Shown: positions 26,651 to 34,718 of the stretch, piece after piece | Numbering within the stretch: the first letter of the stretch is position 1 | How the letters are laid out: every line of letters starts with the position of its first letter | Assembly (NCBI GenBank): GCA_937991555.1 | Contig: CALKHU010000135.1 | Span: 1-64,000, forward strand | DNA from: an uncultured Caulobacter sp. | Lineage (GTDB): Bacteria; Pseudomonadota; Alphaproteobacteria; Caulobacterales; Caulobacteraceae | Length of the DNA: 64,000 nucleotides | Direction: 5' to 3' | Made by a program: the position numbers and the translations under genes | The notes under the pieces: generated by a model | Seen by the model: only the letters and a program-made list of their open reading frames with translations | Told to the model about the DNA's origin: nothing | Database searches by the model: none

Positions 26651-28294
26651 TCACGCGGCTGCCGGCAGCGGCGCGCTGAGCGCGTCGGTGCGTTCGACGG
26701 ACGGCAGCTTCACCGTGCGCCACAGGTTGAAGATCATGATCAGGATGCCGGACAGGTACATCAGGCCGCCGAGCATGCGGATGACGTTCTCGATGTGCTT
26801 GGCCGAGACCGTCTCGATGAAGCTCCAGGCGAGGAAGCCTTCGGGCGTGTATTCCCGCCACATCAGGCCTTCCATGATGCCGGAGACCCACATCGCGCAG
26901 ATGTAGAGCAGGATCCCGGTGGTCGCGATCCAGAAGTGCCACTCGACCAGGCGGTTCGAGTACAGGCCGTTCTTCTTCCACAGCCACGGCACCAGGCAGT
27001 ACATCGCGCCGAAGCTGATGAAGCCGACCCAGCCGAGCGCGCCGGAATGCACGTGGCCGATGGTCCAGTCGGTGTAGTGGCTGAGGGCGTTGACCGCCCG
27101 GATCGACATCACCGGGCCTTCGAAGGTCGACATGCCGTAGAAGGCGATCGAAACGACCATCATCCGGACGACCGGGTCGGTGCGCAGCTTGTCCCACGCG
27201 CCCGAAAGGGTCATCAGGCCGTTGATCATGCCGCCCCAGCTGGGCATCCACAGCATGATCGAGAAGGTCATGCCCAGGGTCTGCGCCCACTGCGGCAGCG
27301 CCGTGTAGTGCAGGTGGTGCGGGCCGGCCCAGATGTAGATGAAGATCAGCGCCCAGAAGTGCACGATCGACAGGCGGTAGCTGTAGACCGGCCGCTCAAC
27401 GCGCTTGGGCACGAAGTAGTACATCATGGCCAGGAAGCCGGCGGTCAGGAAGAAGCCGACCGCGTTGTGGCCGTACCACCACTGGGTGAGGGCGTCCTGC
27501 ACGCCGGAGAACAGCGAGTAGCTGCGGTGATGCAGCGGGCTGACCGGCAGCGCGAGGTTGTTGACCACGTGCAGCAGCGCGATGGTCACGATGAACGCCA
27601 GGTAGAACCAGTTGGCGACGTAGATGTGGGGTTCCTTGCGCTTCCAGATCGTGCCCAGGAAGACGAGCAGGTACGCGACCCAGACGATGGTCAGCCACAG
27701 GTCGACCAGCCATTCCGGCTCGGCGTACTCCTTCGACTGGGTGATCCCGGCCAGGTAGCCGGTGGCCGCCAGCACGATGAACAGCTGGTAGCCCCAGAAC
27801 ACGAACCACGAGAGCATGCCGCCGAACAGCCGCGCCCGGCAGGTCCGCTGCACGACGTAGAAGGACGTGCAGATCAGGGCGTTGCCGCCGAAGGCGAAGA
27901 TCACCCCCGAGGTGTGCAGCGGGCGCAGCCGGCCGAAGTTCAGCCAGCCGATCTCAGGGAAGTAGAGCAGGTCGGGCCAGGACAGCTGGGCGGCGATCAC
28001 CACCCCGACGAGCATGCCCACCGCGCCCCAGAACATGGTCGCGATGACGCCCGCCTTGACGACGCCGTCCATGTAGCGGTCCGGTTCGTCGCGGAAGAGC
28101 TTGCCGCTGACGCCCGCCGTCAGGGCGAAGCCGGCGATGACCGCCGCGGCGACGAAGATGAGCGCCTGAAACCTGAACAGCGGATCATCGCTGAACAGGG
28201 CGGCGAAGAAGAATAGCAGGCCGCCGATCACCGTTGAGGCCAGCAGCGCTGACCCTCCCGGTGTCGGGGCGGATGTTTTGGCGAGTTGGCTCAT
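26651..28294 (-). CDS. ccoN: cbb3 cytochrome oxidase catalytic subunit CcoN/FixN
   Basis: A 547-residue heme-copper oxidase subunit I. Histidine-bearing motifs are visible: [16 protein letters not shown] (low-spin heme), [20 protein letters not shown] (CuB/active site) and [14 protein letters not shown], plus [16 protein letters not shown]. It reduces oxygen with very high affinity, the terminal oxidase for microaerobic respiration. The start at 28292-28294 (MSQLAK) is preferred to an earlier in-frame codon; a perfect FNR/FixK box (28356-28369) lies 68 bp upstream, giving a 27 nt leader. Confidence 0.95.
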   Translation of the reverse strand: MSQLAKTSAPTPGGSALLASTVIGGLLFFFAALFSDDPLFRFQALIFVAAAVIAGFALTAGVSGKLFRDEPDRYMDGVVKAGVIATMFWGAVGMLVGVVIAAQLSWPDLLYFPEIGWLNFGRLRPLHTSGVIFAFGGNALICTSFYVVQRTCRARLFGGMLSWFVFWGYQLFIVLAATGYLAGITQSKEYAEPEWLVDLWLTIVWVAYLLVFLGTIWKRKEPHIYVANWFYLAFIVTIALLHVVNNLALPVSPLHHRSYSLFSGVQDALTQWWYGHNAVGFFLTAGFLAMMYYFVPKRVERPVYSYRLSIVHFWALIFIYIWAGPHHLHYTALPQWAQTLGMTFSIMLWMPSWGGMINGLMTLSGAWDKLRTDPVVRMMVVSIAFYGMSTFEGPVMSIRAVNALSHYTDWTIGHVHSGALGWVGFISFGAMYCLVPWLWKKNGLYSNRLVEWHFWIATTGILLYICAMWVSGIMEGLMWREYTPEGFLAWSFIETVSAKHIENVIRMLGGLMYLSGILIMIFNLWRTVKLPSVERTDALSAPLPAAA

Positions 28295-28355
28295 TGGCCC
28301 GTCAGTCCCCACACGGTTGTCGGGCCCGGGCTACGGCCTGCGGAGAGGGGTCGCC

Positions 28356-28369
28356 TTGATCCATATCAA
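28356..28369. promoter_or_regulatory. FNR/FixK-type box between ccoN and divergent 81-aa gene
   Basis: TTGATCCATATCAA, a perfect TTGAT-N4-ATCAA palindrome placed almost symmetrically: canonical leaders would be 27 nt for ccoN and about 18 nt for the gene at 28422. Confidence 0.8.
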
Positions 28370-28421
28370 GGTCGCGGCCCGCGAGGCGCGGGATGTTGCG
28401 TCGCACACGATGGAGATGCCC

Positions 28422-28667
28422 ATGAACGTCCGCGCCCTGACCGCCAAGGCCCCCCTGGAAGCCATTACGCTGCACAGCGGTGCGGGGGCGCTGGTGCTGT
28501 GGTTCGCCGTTCTCTGGAACGAGGCGCCGCGCTGGGCCTACGGCGCGATCTGCAGCGAGGCCCAGGGGCTGATCGGACATTGCCCGCTGTGCCTGCCCGC
28601 CGCGGCCCTGACGGTGATCAGCCTGGCCGGCGGCCTGCGTCTTCTGCAGCAGTGCGGGCGCGACTAG
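28422..28667 (+). CDS. Small two-helix membrane protein with CPLC motif (81 aa)
   Basis: Starts MNVRALTAKAPLEAITLHSG (ATG 28422, GGAG 6 bp before; an in-frame ATG at 28410 is possible). Two hydrophobic segments, GALVLWFAVLW and CLPAAALTVISLAGG, flank a loop with three cysteines (CSEAQGLIGHCPLC). It is divergent from ccoN and shares its FNR/FixK box, so it is very likely co-induced with the oxidase. I do not recognise the family. The CPLC motif at the membrane surface could bind copper or act in thiol exchange for oxidase assembly; this is inference from context only. Its TAG shares CTAG with the convergent gene. Confidence 0.7.
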   Translation: MNVRALTAKAPLEAITLHSGAGALVLWFAVLWNEAPRWAYGAICSEAQGLIGHCPLCLPAAALTVISLAGGLRLLQQCGRD

Positions 28668-29104
28668 ACCGTGGCCTGGACGAGCGTCGAAAGGACCGCG
28701 CCTGGCCCACGCGACAGGGCGGTCCGCAGCGCACGGTCGGCGACTCCCGTCTCGACCTTGAGCCGCTTGCATCCGAGTTGCTGGGCGACCCGCGTCAGCC
28801 CGTCGGCCAGCGCGCGCACGGTCGGCGCGCTGTCGACCAGCGAGACCGCCACGACGCGCTCCACCCACAGAACCTTCCCCGGACCAACGTCCGACCGCGT
28901 CTCGTACGGCGCGAAGCCGACGATGCGCCCGGCCTTGTCGCGCGCCAGCAGCGCGCCGCCGCGGCCGGCGGCCCAGCGCTTGCCCAGCCGCCGCCAGCGC
29001 GCCGGCGTAAGGTCGGGGAAAGCCAGTCTCGCCAGACCGAATGCCGCGTCGGCGTCGGTCAGCGCGAACCTCGAGACGGTGATACTGGAGATGGCCTCAC
29101 TCAT
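28664..29104 (-). CDS. GNAT-like acetyltransferase-type protein
   Basis: A 146-residue protein. The layout, ITVSRFALTDADAAFGLARL followed by ARDKAGRIVGFAPYE, VLWVERVVAV and a C-terminal helix LADGLTRVAQQLGCKRLKVE, follows the GNAT acetyltransferase fold (beta-strand 4 and the CoA-loop helix), but the acetyl-CoA loop Q/RxxGxG/A is not clear, so the activity is uncertain. It lies between the oxidase locus and the fnr-type gene, with an FNR/FixK box 42 bp upstream of its ATG. AGGA precedes the start with 8 bp spacing. Confidence 0.65.
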   Translation of the reverse strand: MSEAISSITVSRFALTDADAAFGLARLAFPDLTPARWRRLGKRWAAGRGGALLARDKAGRIVGFAPYETRSDVGPGKVLWVERVVAVSLVDSAPTVRALADGLTRVAQQLGCKRLKVETGVADRALRTALSRGPGAVLSTLVQATV

Positions 29105-29139
29105 GGCGAGTATCCTGCCGGTGGCCGCCCTCGGAATCG

Positions 29140-29153
29140 TTGACCTGCGTCAA
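29140..29153. promoter_or_regulatory. FNR/FixK-type box upstream of fnr-type gene
   Basis: TTGACCTGCGTCAA. Its centre is only 27.5 bp before the fnr-type ATG (29174), too close for class II activation, so on that gene it may act as an autorepression site. For the divergent GNAT-like gene (29104) it lies at the canonical distance. Confidence 0.7.
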
Positions 29154-29173
29154 GACCGCGCGGAGCCCTGCCC

Positions 29174-29920
29174 ATGATCGCCCTCGACTCGACAATGCCC
29201 TGTGCGGAAGCGCCGGATGTCTGCGCGACCTGTTCGGCGCGCCGCCTCAGCGTCTGCTCGGTGCTGCGCGACGACGGGCTGCGCAAGCTGAACGCGGTCG
29301 CCGACCACGTCGTGTTCGAGCCCGGCGAGGTGCTCGTGCGCGAGGGCGATGCGGCGACCCGCCTGTTCAACATCACCTCCGGCGACGTGCGGGTCCACAA
29401 GCTGCTCGCCGATGGCCGGCGGCAGATTGTCGGGTTCCTGTCGGCGGGGGACTTCCTGGGCCTGGCCAGCGGCGACCGCTACGCCTTCACGGCAGAGGCG
29501 CTGACCCGCGGCGGCGCCTGCCGCTTCCGCAAGACCGACTACCGCCGGCTGCTGGGCGAGATGCCCGATCTGGAGCACGCGCTGCTCGACCGCGCGGCCC
29601 ACGAGCTGAAGGCCGCCCACGACCAGATGCTGCTGCTGGGGCGCAAGACCGCCATGGAGCGGCTGGCGACCTTCCTCGTCGGCCTCTCGCAGCGCTCGCG
29701 GCGCGCCGGCGGCGATGGGCGGCTGCTCGACCTGCCCATGACGCGGGCGGAGATCGCCGACTACCTGGGCCTGACGACCGAGACCGTCAGCCGCAACACC
29801 ACCCGCCTGAAGACGCGGGGGGTGATCCGGCTGCTGTCGATGCACAGTCTCAGAATCGAGAAACCCGGCGAGCTCCTGGAGCTCGCCGGGCTCGATCCCG
29901 ACGGAGACGTCGCCGTCTAG
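29174..29920 (+). CDS. fnrL: FNR-type regulator with cysteine cluster (FnrL-like)
   Basis: A 248-residue Crp/Fnr protein. Unlike the FixK at 13788 it has an N-terminal cysteine group, Cys17, Cys20 and Cys28 (VCATCSARRLSVCSV), and a central Cys116 (GGACRF), the ligand set expected for an oxygen-labile 4Fe-4S cluster. The DNA-binding helix is EIADYLGLTTETVSRNTTRL with the ETVSR element reading TTGA. It therefore should sense oxygen directly and act on the same boxes as FixK. Its stop shares CTAG with the convergent ompW stop. The gene symbol is by analogy with alphaproteobacterial fnrL/fnrN. Confidence 0.88.
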   Translation: MIALDSTMPCAEAPDVCATCSARRLSVCSVLRDDGLRKLNAVADHVVFEPGEVLVREGDAATRLFNITSGDVRVHKLLADGRRQIVGFLSAGDFLGLASGDRYAFTAEALTRGGACRFRKTDYRRLLGEMPDLEHALLDRAAHELKAAHDQMLLLGRKTAMERLATFLVGLSQRSRRAGGDGRLLDLPMTRAEIADYLGLTTETVSRNTTRLKTRGVIRLLSMHSLRIEKPGELLELAGLDPDGDVAV

Positions 29921-30564
29921 AACTTCCGGCCGAGGCCGACCGAGACGACCCACGGATCCAGTTCGACGTCGGCCTTCAGCGCGCCGCCGTTGATGCTGGC
30001 TTCCGTGTCGAAGAACACCTTCTTGGCGTCGACGTTGACCGACCAGGGGCCCTTCACCGCGATGTCCACGCCAGCCTGCAGCGAGTAGCCGAAGCCGTCG
30101 TCCAGATCGACCTTGAAGCCGTTCTTGTCGCTGCCGCTGTAGAACAGCATGTAGTTCAGGCCGGCGCCCACATAGGGGCTGACGCGCGCGGCTGGCATCG
30201 GGTGGTACTGGACCGACACGACCGGCGGCAGGACCCAGGTTTCGTGGACACGCACGGGGGCCACGCCGCCGACGGCGTCGATCTCGTGCTTGGAGGTGCC
30301 GAGGATGAGCTCGACGGCCACCTTGTCGGTCACGAAGTACGAGATGCCGAGGCTGGGGATGGTGTCGTCGCTGACCGAGGCCGACAGCCCCGTCGCCGCG
30401 CCCGCGGCGGTCTTGATCGGACCGGATTCATCCGGCGCGACCGAGGTCGCGCGGAAATTCACCATCCAGGTGCCCGCGGCCTTGGGTTCGAAGTCCTGGG
30501 CGCCGGCGGCCGAGGCGCCGGCGAGCAAGGCGATGGCGGCAGCCGCGCCGAGCAGAGTTTTCAT
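29917..30564 (-). CDS. ompW: OmpW-family outer membrane protein
   Basis: A 215-residue protein with a signal peptide (MKTLLGAAAAIALLAGASAAGA) and the OmpW eight-strand barrel: GTWMVNFRATSVAPDES, PSLGISYFVTDKVAVELILG, VLPPVVSVQYHPMPAARVSP, YVGAGLNYMLFY, and a final strand VVSVGLGRKF ending in Phe as required for outer-membrane insertion. OmpW forms a channel for small hydrophobic molecules and is FNR-controlled in enterobacteria. AGGGGATA precedes the ATG and an FNR box lies upstream. Confidence 0.92.
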   Translation of the reverse strand: MKTLLGAAAAIALLAGASAAGAQDFEPKAAGTWMVNFRATSVAPDESGPIKTAAGAATGLSASVSDDTIPSLGISYFVTDKVAVELILGTSKHEIDAVGGVAPVRVHETWVLPPVVSVQYHPMPAARVSPYVGAGLNYMLFYSGSDKNGFKVDLDDGFGYSLQAGVDIAVKGPWSVNVDAKKVFFDTEASINGGALKADVELDPWVVSVGLGRKF

Positions 30565-30639
30565 GGTCTATCCCCTTGTTCTTTCTGCGGTTTCAACCGC
30601 CTGACACGGGTCTTTTGCGCCTCTCTTCCGGATGCATCG

Positions 30640-30653
30640 CTGACCTGGATCAA
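30640..30653 (-). promoter_or_regulatory. FNR/FixK-type box (one mismatch) upstream of ompW
   Basis: CTGACCTGGATCAA, one base off TTGA-N6-TCAA. Canonical spacing gives a 40 nt leader for ompW. Confidence 0.6.
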
Positions 30654-30670
30654 TCGTTGTTCCCGCGACC

Positions 30671-30709
30671 CGAAAAAAGAGACCCCCGGTCAGCAGGGCT
30701 GACCGGGGG
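30671..30709 (-). terminator. Rho-independent terminator of the diiron protein gene
   Basis: On the minus strand an 11-bp stem (CCCCCGGTCAG paired with CTGACCGGGGG, 5-base loop, 30683-30709) is followed by TCTCTTTTTT (30673-30682). It lies 33 bp after the stop at 30742 and insulates ompW. Confidence 0.88.
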
Positions 30710-30741
30710 CAAGGCCGGAGGACGAAAGATCGTGAGGCCGG

Positions 30742-31851
30742 CTATTCGGCCGCCATGGCGCGCGGCGTGACCGGCAGCGGCTTCTCGAGGGTCGCCCAGT
30801 CGATCAGGCCGTCGTGGACGTCATCCTCGAAGCGCAGGACGCCGAGCGCCTCGAACTTCGGACGCACCGCCTCGGTGAGCAGGCCGATCCGCTTCAGGTT
30901 CGGGATCATCCGGGCGAACAGGAAGTCGCGGAAGGCGCCGCCCGCCTGGGCGTTGTGGTTGATCTCGCGGGCTTCCTCGAGCGTGAAGCCGTACTCCTGC
31001 GGCACGTCCACGCTGAACAGCCGCTCACGCATGATGACGCAGGCCTCGTAGGCGAACTGCGCGCGTTCCTCGATCTCGTGCTCGGGCAGGGCGCGGATCC
31101 AGTCCTCGAGGTAGTTGACGCCGAAGGCCACATGCCGGCCCTCGTCGCGCATCACCAGCTCCAGGATCTGCCGCAGCAGCGGATCGCGCGTGCTCTGGGT
31201 CATCGCCTGGAAGGCCGCCAGGGCCAGGCCCTCGATCAGCACCTGCATGCCGATGAACTTCAGGTCCCAGCGCTCGTCGGTCAGGACCTTGTCGAGCAGC
31301 AGCTTGAGGTTCGGGTTGATCGGGTAGACCAGCTTGCAGCGTTCGCTCAGGTATTTGTGGAAGACCTCCACGTGCCGCGCCTCGTCGAAGGTCTGCGACG
31401 AGGCGTAGAGCTTCGCGTCGTAGGTCGGGGCGCAGCTGACCAGCTGGCTGGCGACCAGCATCGCGCCCTGCTCGCCGTGCAGGAACTGCGACAGCGTCTG
31501 GGCATGGCTGCGCCAGGCGAACTCCAGCTTCTGCTCCTCGCTCAGGGCCTCGTACTTGGGGTGGCCGGCGAAGGCGTTCTGGGCCGGATCGTTGGGAAAC
31601 TCGGACTTCGGGAAGGGCGCATCCCAGTCGACGTCCATCTGGGCGTCCCAGTTGAAGCGCTTGCCGAGCTCGTACAGCTTCCTGATCCGCGCGTTGGCGT
31701 CGTGATAGTCCCAGTTGTACGAGCCGGTCAGCGGCGTCTTGAAGATCTCGCGGATCACCTCGACATCGGCCGGCGTCAGCACGTCGGTCAGCTCATTGTC
31801 GAAGACCTGGACCTCGCGCGGCGGCCCGTCGACCTGGTGAACATTCAGCAT
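30742..31851 (-). CDS. Ferritin-like diiron protein (RNR-R2-like superfamily)
   Basis: A 369-residue helical protein with a carboxylate/histidine diiron pattern: FLHGEQGAMLVASQL, SQTFDEARHVEVFHKYL (ExxH), IEGLALAAFQAM and MRDEGRHVAFGVNYL (second ExxH). This is the ribonucleotide-reductase-R2/AurF-like superfamily used for oxygen-dependent oxidations. Substrate unknown; I do not recognise a named subfamily. It is divergent from hemN and has its own FNR/FixK box (31928-31941) at a distance giving a 42 nt leader. GGGAAG precedes the ATG. A strong terminator follows. Confidence 0.8.
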   Translation of the reverse strand: MLNVHQVDGPPREVQVFDNELTDVLTPADVEVIREIFKTPLTGSYNWDYHDANARIRKLYELGKRFNWDAQMDVDWDAPFPKSEFPNDPAQNAFAGHPKYEALSEEQKLEFAWRSHAQTLSQFLHGEQGAMLVASQLVSCAPTYDAKLYASSQTFDEARHVEVFHKYLSERCKLVYPINPNLKLLLDKVLTDERWDLKFIGMQVLIEGLALAAFQAMTQSTRDPLLRQILELVMRDEGRHVAFGVNYLEDWIRALPEHEIEERAQFAYEACVIMRERLFSVDVPQEYGFTLEEAREINHNAQAGGAFRDFLFARMIPNLKRIGLLTEAVRPKFEALGVLRFEDDVHDGLIDWATLEKPLPVTPRAMAAE

Positions 31852-31927
31852 GGTGTTTCTTCCCTGATCCCGCTCGAAAAGATGACGCAGGCGTCACTTT
31901 TGTCTCGCGGCAGGGCCTTGCCGGTCG

Positions 31928-31941
31928 TTGACCTGGATCAA
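31928..31941 (-). promoter_or_regulatory. FNR/FixK-type box, diiron protein side
   Basis: TTGACCTGGATCAA, centre 83 bp before the ATG at 31851. One of two boxes in this divergent promoter. Confidence 0.75.
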
Positions 31942-31957
31942 GAGTGATCGTGCGGGA

Positions 31958-31971
31958 TTGATCCGCGTCAA
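31958..31971 (+). promoter_or_regulatory. FNR/FixK-type box, hemN side
   Basis: TTGATCCGCGTCAA, centre 78.5 bp before the hemN start at 32043, 30 bp (about three helical turns) from the neighbouring box. Confidence 0.75.
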
Positions 31972-32042
31972 GGAAGGGGAGGGGCCGGGCCGCCTAGAGA
32001 GTCCCGACGCCGCTCGCTTTCCTGCCATCGGAACTGACGCCC

Positions 32043-33428
32043 TTGAACACCATAACGACGCCCGCCCCGTCCCGCGACGCGTTGATCGCCCGCTATGACG
32101 GCCGCGCGCCGCGCTACACGAGCTACCCCACCGCCGTGCAGTTCTCCGCGGAGGTCGACGCCGCCGTCCACGCCGACTGGCTGGCGAGCCTCGATCCGGC
32201 GCAGGCGGTCTCGGTCTATCTGCACATCCCCTTCTGCAAGCGGCTGTGCTGGTACTGCGGCTGCCACACCCGCGCGACCACCCGCGCCGAGCCGGTGTCC
32301 GACTACGTGACGGGACTGATCGAGGAGATGGCGCTCGTCGAGGCCGCCCTGCCGGGGCGGTTGCGGGCCCGCGAGATCCATCTCGGCGGCGGGACGCCGA
32401 ACATGCTGTCGCGGGACGACCTCACCCGGCTGTTCTCGGCGCTGCGGCATGTGTTCGCCTTCTCGCCCGGCGCCTCGGTAGCCGCTGAGCTCGACCCGGA
32501 GGTGCTGACCCGCGAATGGGTGCAGGCGGCGGCCTACCACGGGCTCAGCCGCGCCAGCCTGGGCGTCCAGGACCTGTCGCCGCGCGTCCAGCGGGCGGTG
32601 AACCGGATCGAGTCGTTCGAGGTCATCAAGGCGGCGGTGGGCTGGCTCCGTGAAGCCGGCGTGCTGTCAGTCAACCTTGACCTCATGTACGGCCTGCCGA
32701 CCCAGAGCGTGGCCGACGTGGTCGCCACCCTCGACCAGGTGCTCACCCTGAGGCCGGAACGGCTCGCCCTGTTCGGCTACGCCCATGTGCCGTGGATGAA
32801 GGCCAACCAGCAGCTGATCCGCGAGGCGGACCTACCGGGGCCGGCCGAGCGCTTCGACCAGAGCGAGGCGGCGGCAGAGCGGCTGGCCGCCGAGGGCTAT
32901 GTCCGTATCGGCCTCGATCACTACGCCCTGCCGGACGACGAGCTCGCGGTAGCGCTGGCCGAGCACCGCCTGCATCGCAACTTCCAGGGCTACACGACCG
33001 ACGCCAACGCCGTGCTCATCGGCCTGGGGGCCTCGTCGATCAGCCGTCTGCCGAACGGCTTCGTCCAGAACCAGGCCCAGGAGCGGCTCTGGCGCGAAGC
33101 GGTGGCCGCCGGCCGGCTGCCGACCGCACGGGGCGTCGCCCTGACGGCGGAGGACCGTCTTCGCGGCGAGATCATCGAGCGGCTCATGTGCGACCTTGCG
33201 GTCGATCTGCGCGAGGTCCGCGCCCGGCACGGCCAGGCGATGACGCACCTCCCGGACCTCGGCGACGCCGTTGAGCGGCTCAAGCCGTTTTTCGAGGACG
33301 GGCTGGCGGTCGCGGATGGAGACCGGATCATCGTCACCGACGCCGGACGGCCGCTCGTGCGCTCGATCGCGGCCGTGTTCGACGCCTATCTGGACCCGTC
33401 CGCCGTCCGGCACTCCAGGAGCGTCTGA
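32043..33428 (+). CDS. hemN: Oxygen-independent coproporphyrinogen III oxidase HemN
   Basis: A 461-residue radical SAM enzyme that replaces the oxygen-dependent HemF in heme synthesis under anoxia. The cluster motif is Cys65-x3-Cys69-x2-Cys72 with a further Cys74 (CKRLCWYCGCHT), preceded by VSVYLHIPF; the GGGTPN motif and the HemN C-terminal domain (GYTTDANAVLIGLGASSISR) are present. The start is a TTG at 32043 (NTITTPAP...); no better ATG exists before the conserved ARYDGRAPRYTSYPTA. The gene has its own FNR/FixK box and overlaps the next gene by one base (TGATG). Confidence 0.93.
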   Translation: MNTITTPAPSRDALIARYDGRAPRYTSYPTAVQFSAEVDAAVHADWLASLDPAQAVSVYLHIPFCKRLCWYCGCHTRATTRAEPVSDYVTGLIEEMALVEAALPGRLRAREIHLGGGTPNMLSRDDLTRLFSALRHVFAFSPGASVAAELDPEVLTREWVQAAAYHGLSRASLGVQDLSPRVQRAVNRIESFEVIKAAVGWLREAGVLSVNLDLMYGLPTQSVADVVATLDQVLTLRPERLALFGYAHVPWMKANQQLIREADLPGPAERFDQSEAAAERLAAEGYVRIGLDHYALPDDELAVALAEHRLHRNFQGYTTDANAVLIGLGASSISRLPNGFVQNQAQERLWREAVAAGRLPTARGVALTAEDRLRGEIIERLMCDLAVDLREVRARHGQAMTHLPDLGDAVERLKPFFEDGLAVADGDRIIVTDAGRPLVRSIAAVFDAYLDPSAVRHSRSV

Positions 33429-34000
33429 TGCGGCGTCGCGTCCTGGTCATCAACGGCCATCCGGACCCGTCCGGCGACCGGTTCTGCACGGCGCTGGCGG
33501 CCGCCTATCTGCGCGGCGCCGACCGCGGCGGCCACCAGATCCGCCGCCTCGATGTCGGGACCCTCAACTTCGATCCGGTCGCCTCGCCCGCCGAGTTCAT
33601 GGGCCATCCCGGCGAGGCCGCGAAGGCCGCGCAGGACGACATCCTGTGGGCCGACCACGTCGTCATCGTCTATCCGCTGTGGCTCGGGTCGCCGCCCGCC
33701 GCCCTGAAGGCCTTCCTCGAACAGGTGTTCCGCTACGGCTTCGCGCTCGGCAAACCGGGCTCGGGCAAGATGGGCCTGCTCGGCGGCCGCACCGCCCGGG
33801 TTGTGGTCACGATGGGGATGCCGGCGCCCTTCTTCAGCGTGATCTTCGACGGCGCCGGCCTCAAGTGCCTGACCAGAGGCATCCTGCGGCTGGCCGGCTT
33901 CCGGGTCGCCAGCACGGTCATCGGCTCGGTCGAGAGTTCGTTCGAGCGACGCCGGAGCTGGCTTCGCCGGATCGAGGCGCTGGGCGCCCGCGCCGTCTGA
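33428..34000 (+). CDS. Flavodoxin-fold NAD(P)H-dependent oxidoreductase (paralogue of 6701-7321)
   Basis: A 190-residue flavoprotein starting RRRVLVINGHPDPSGDRFCT, with VIVYPLWLGSPPAALKAFLE and VTMGMPAPFF. The same segments occur in the protein at 6701-7321 (ILVLNGHPDP, VFPIWFGGLPAHLKGFFEQL, VTMGLPTTIF), so these are duplicates within the island. It is translationally coupled to hemN by TGATG and thus induced at low oxygen. It probably reduces quinones or keeps redox balance; the acceptor is unknown. Confidence 0.87.
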   Translation: MRRRVLVINGHPDPSGDRFCTALAAAYLRGADRGGHQIRRLDVGTLNFDPVASPAEFMGHPGEAAKAAQDDILWADHVVIVYPLWLGSPPAALKAFLEQVFRYGFALGKPGSGKMGLLGGRTARVVVTMGMPAPFFSVIFDGAGLKCLTRGILRLAGFRVASTVIGSVESSFERRRSWLRRIEALGARAV

Positions 34001-34014
34001 GCTCCGACCGGCGG

Positions 34015-34275
34015 TCAGGCGGCCGAGGCGGGACGGGCCTCCGGCGCCGGCTCCGCCGCAGGCGAAGGCGGCGGGCAGAGGAAACGCCCGGCCAGTTCGC
34101 CCGTTCTCAGATGAATTCGCAGCTCGACGTAGTCGCCGCGGGCCGCGAGCGCGGCGGCCAGCCTGCGGGCCGCGCGTTCGGCCCGCGCCCCGCTGCGGAA
34201 CAGCATCTCGTTCGCGATCGCCGGCGAACGAACGGCCCAGCCGCTTCCGGCCGGCACGACGGAGACAGTTTCCAT
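34015..34275 (-). CDS. Small hypothetical protein (86 aa), paralogue of 1-119
   Basis: Starts METVSVVPAGSGWAVRSPAI at an ATG preceded by AGGGAGGATGAC, a strong ribosome site. A compact N-terminal domain (FRSGARAERAARRLAAALAA then YVELRIHLRTGELAGRFL) resembles the short DUF2188-like fold of two strands, a helix and strands; the tail is Pro/Ala-rich. Its match to the truncated gene at the window start supports that it is real. It converges on the hemN-linked oxidoreductase with a 14 bp gap. Function unknown. Confidence 0.72.
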   Translation of the reverse strand: METVSVVPAGSGWAVRSPAIANEMLFRSGARAERAARRLAAALAARGDYVELRIHLRTGELAGRFLCPPPSPAAEPAPEARPASAA

Positions 34276-34336
34276 GTCATCCTCCCTGACAACCTAGCGC
34301 TGATCTAGTCGCCGTATCCGCCGCCGCAAGAGCCGG

Positions 34337-34522
34337 TCACGCATCCTGCGCCGGCATGCTGACCCGCGCGATCTCGCGCAACACCAGGGCGGCGGCGACC
34401 GCGCGCTCGCGGACGAGGCCTCGCGCCGTCTCCCGCCCCTCCGGGTCACGGACGACCCAGGACCAGCCGCCTTCGACAGGGCCGATCGAGAACCGGAGAT
34501 ACTTCAGCGCGGGGCTGCACAT
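34337..34522 (-). CDS. Small hypothetical protein (61 aa)
   Basis: ATG 34520-34522 follows AGGAAG. The product (MCSPALKYLRFSIGPVEGGW, then SWVVRDPEGRETARGLVRER, then a helix AVAAALVLREIARVS) has a beta-hairpin-plus-helix look often seen in short DUF proteins, and resembles in style, though not clearly in sequence, the neighbour at 34015-34275. The ribosome site and sensible composition support a gene; function not recognised. Confidence 0.6.
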   Translation of the reverse strand: MCSPALKYLRFSIGPVEGGWSWVVRDPEGRETARGLVRERAVAAALVLREIARVSMPAQDA

Positions 34523-34718
34523 TCGACGTCTTCCTGTCTGGGTGTGGCGCCCCGCTCCGCCGCTCGAAACGGCAGCAGAGCGCGGGGGTTCCTCGACCCG
34601 GAGCCGTGTCCGGAACCCGACATGGCGACGGCTTGGGAGCGCTGGGTCCGGTTCAGGACATAAGGGACTCTTCGGCCCGTCGACGCGTAGAGGGAGCCTC
34701 CAAGTTCAGAGGACGGCG

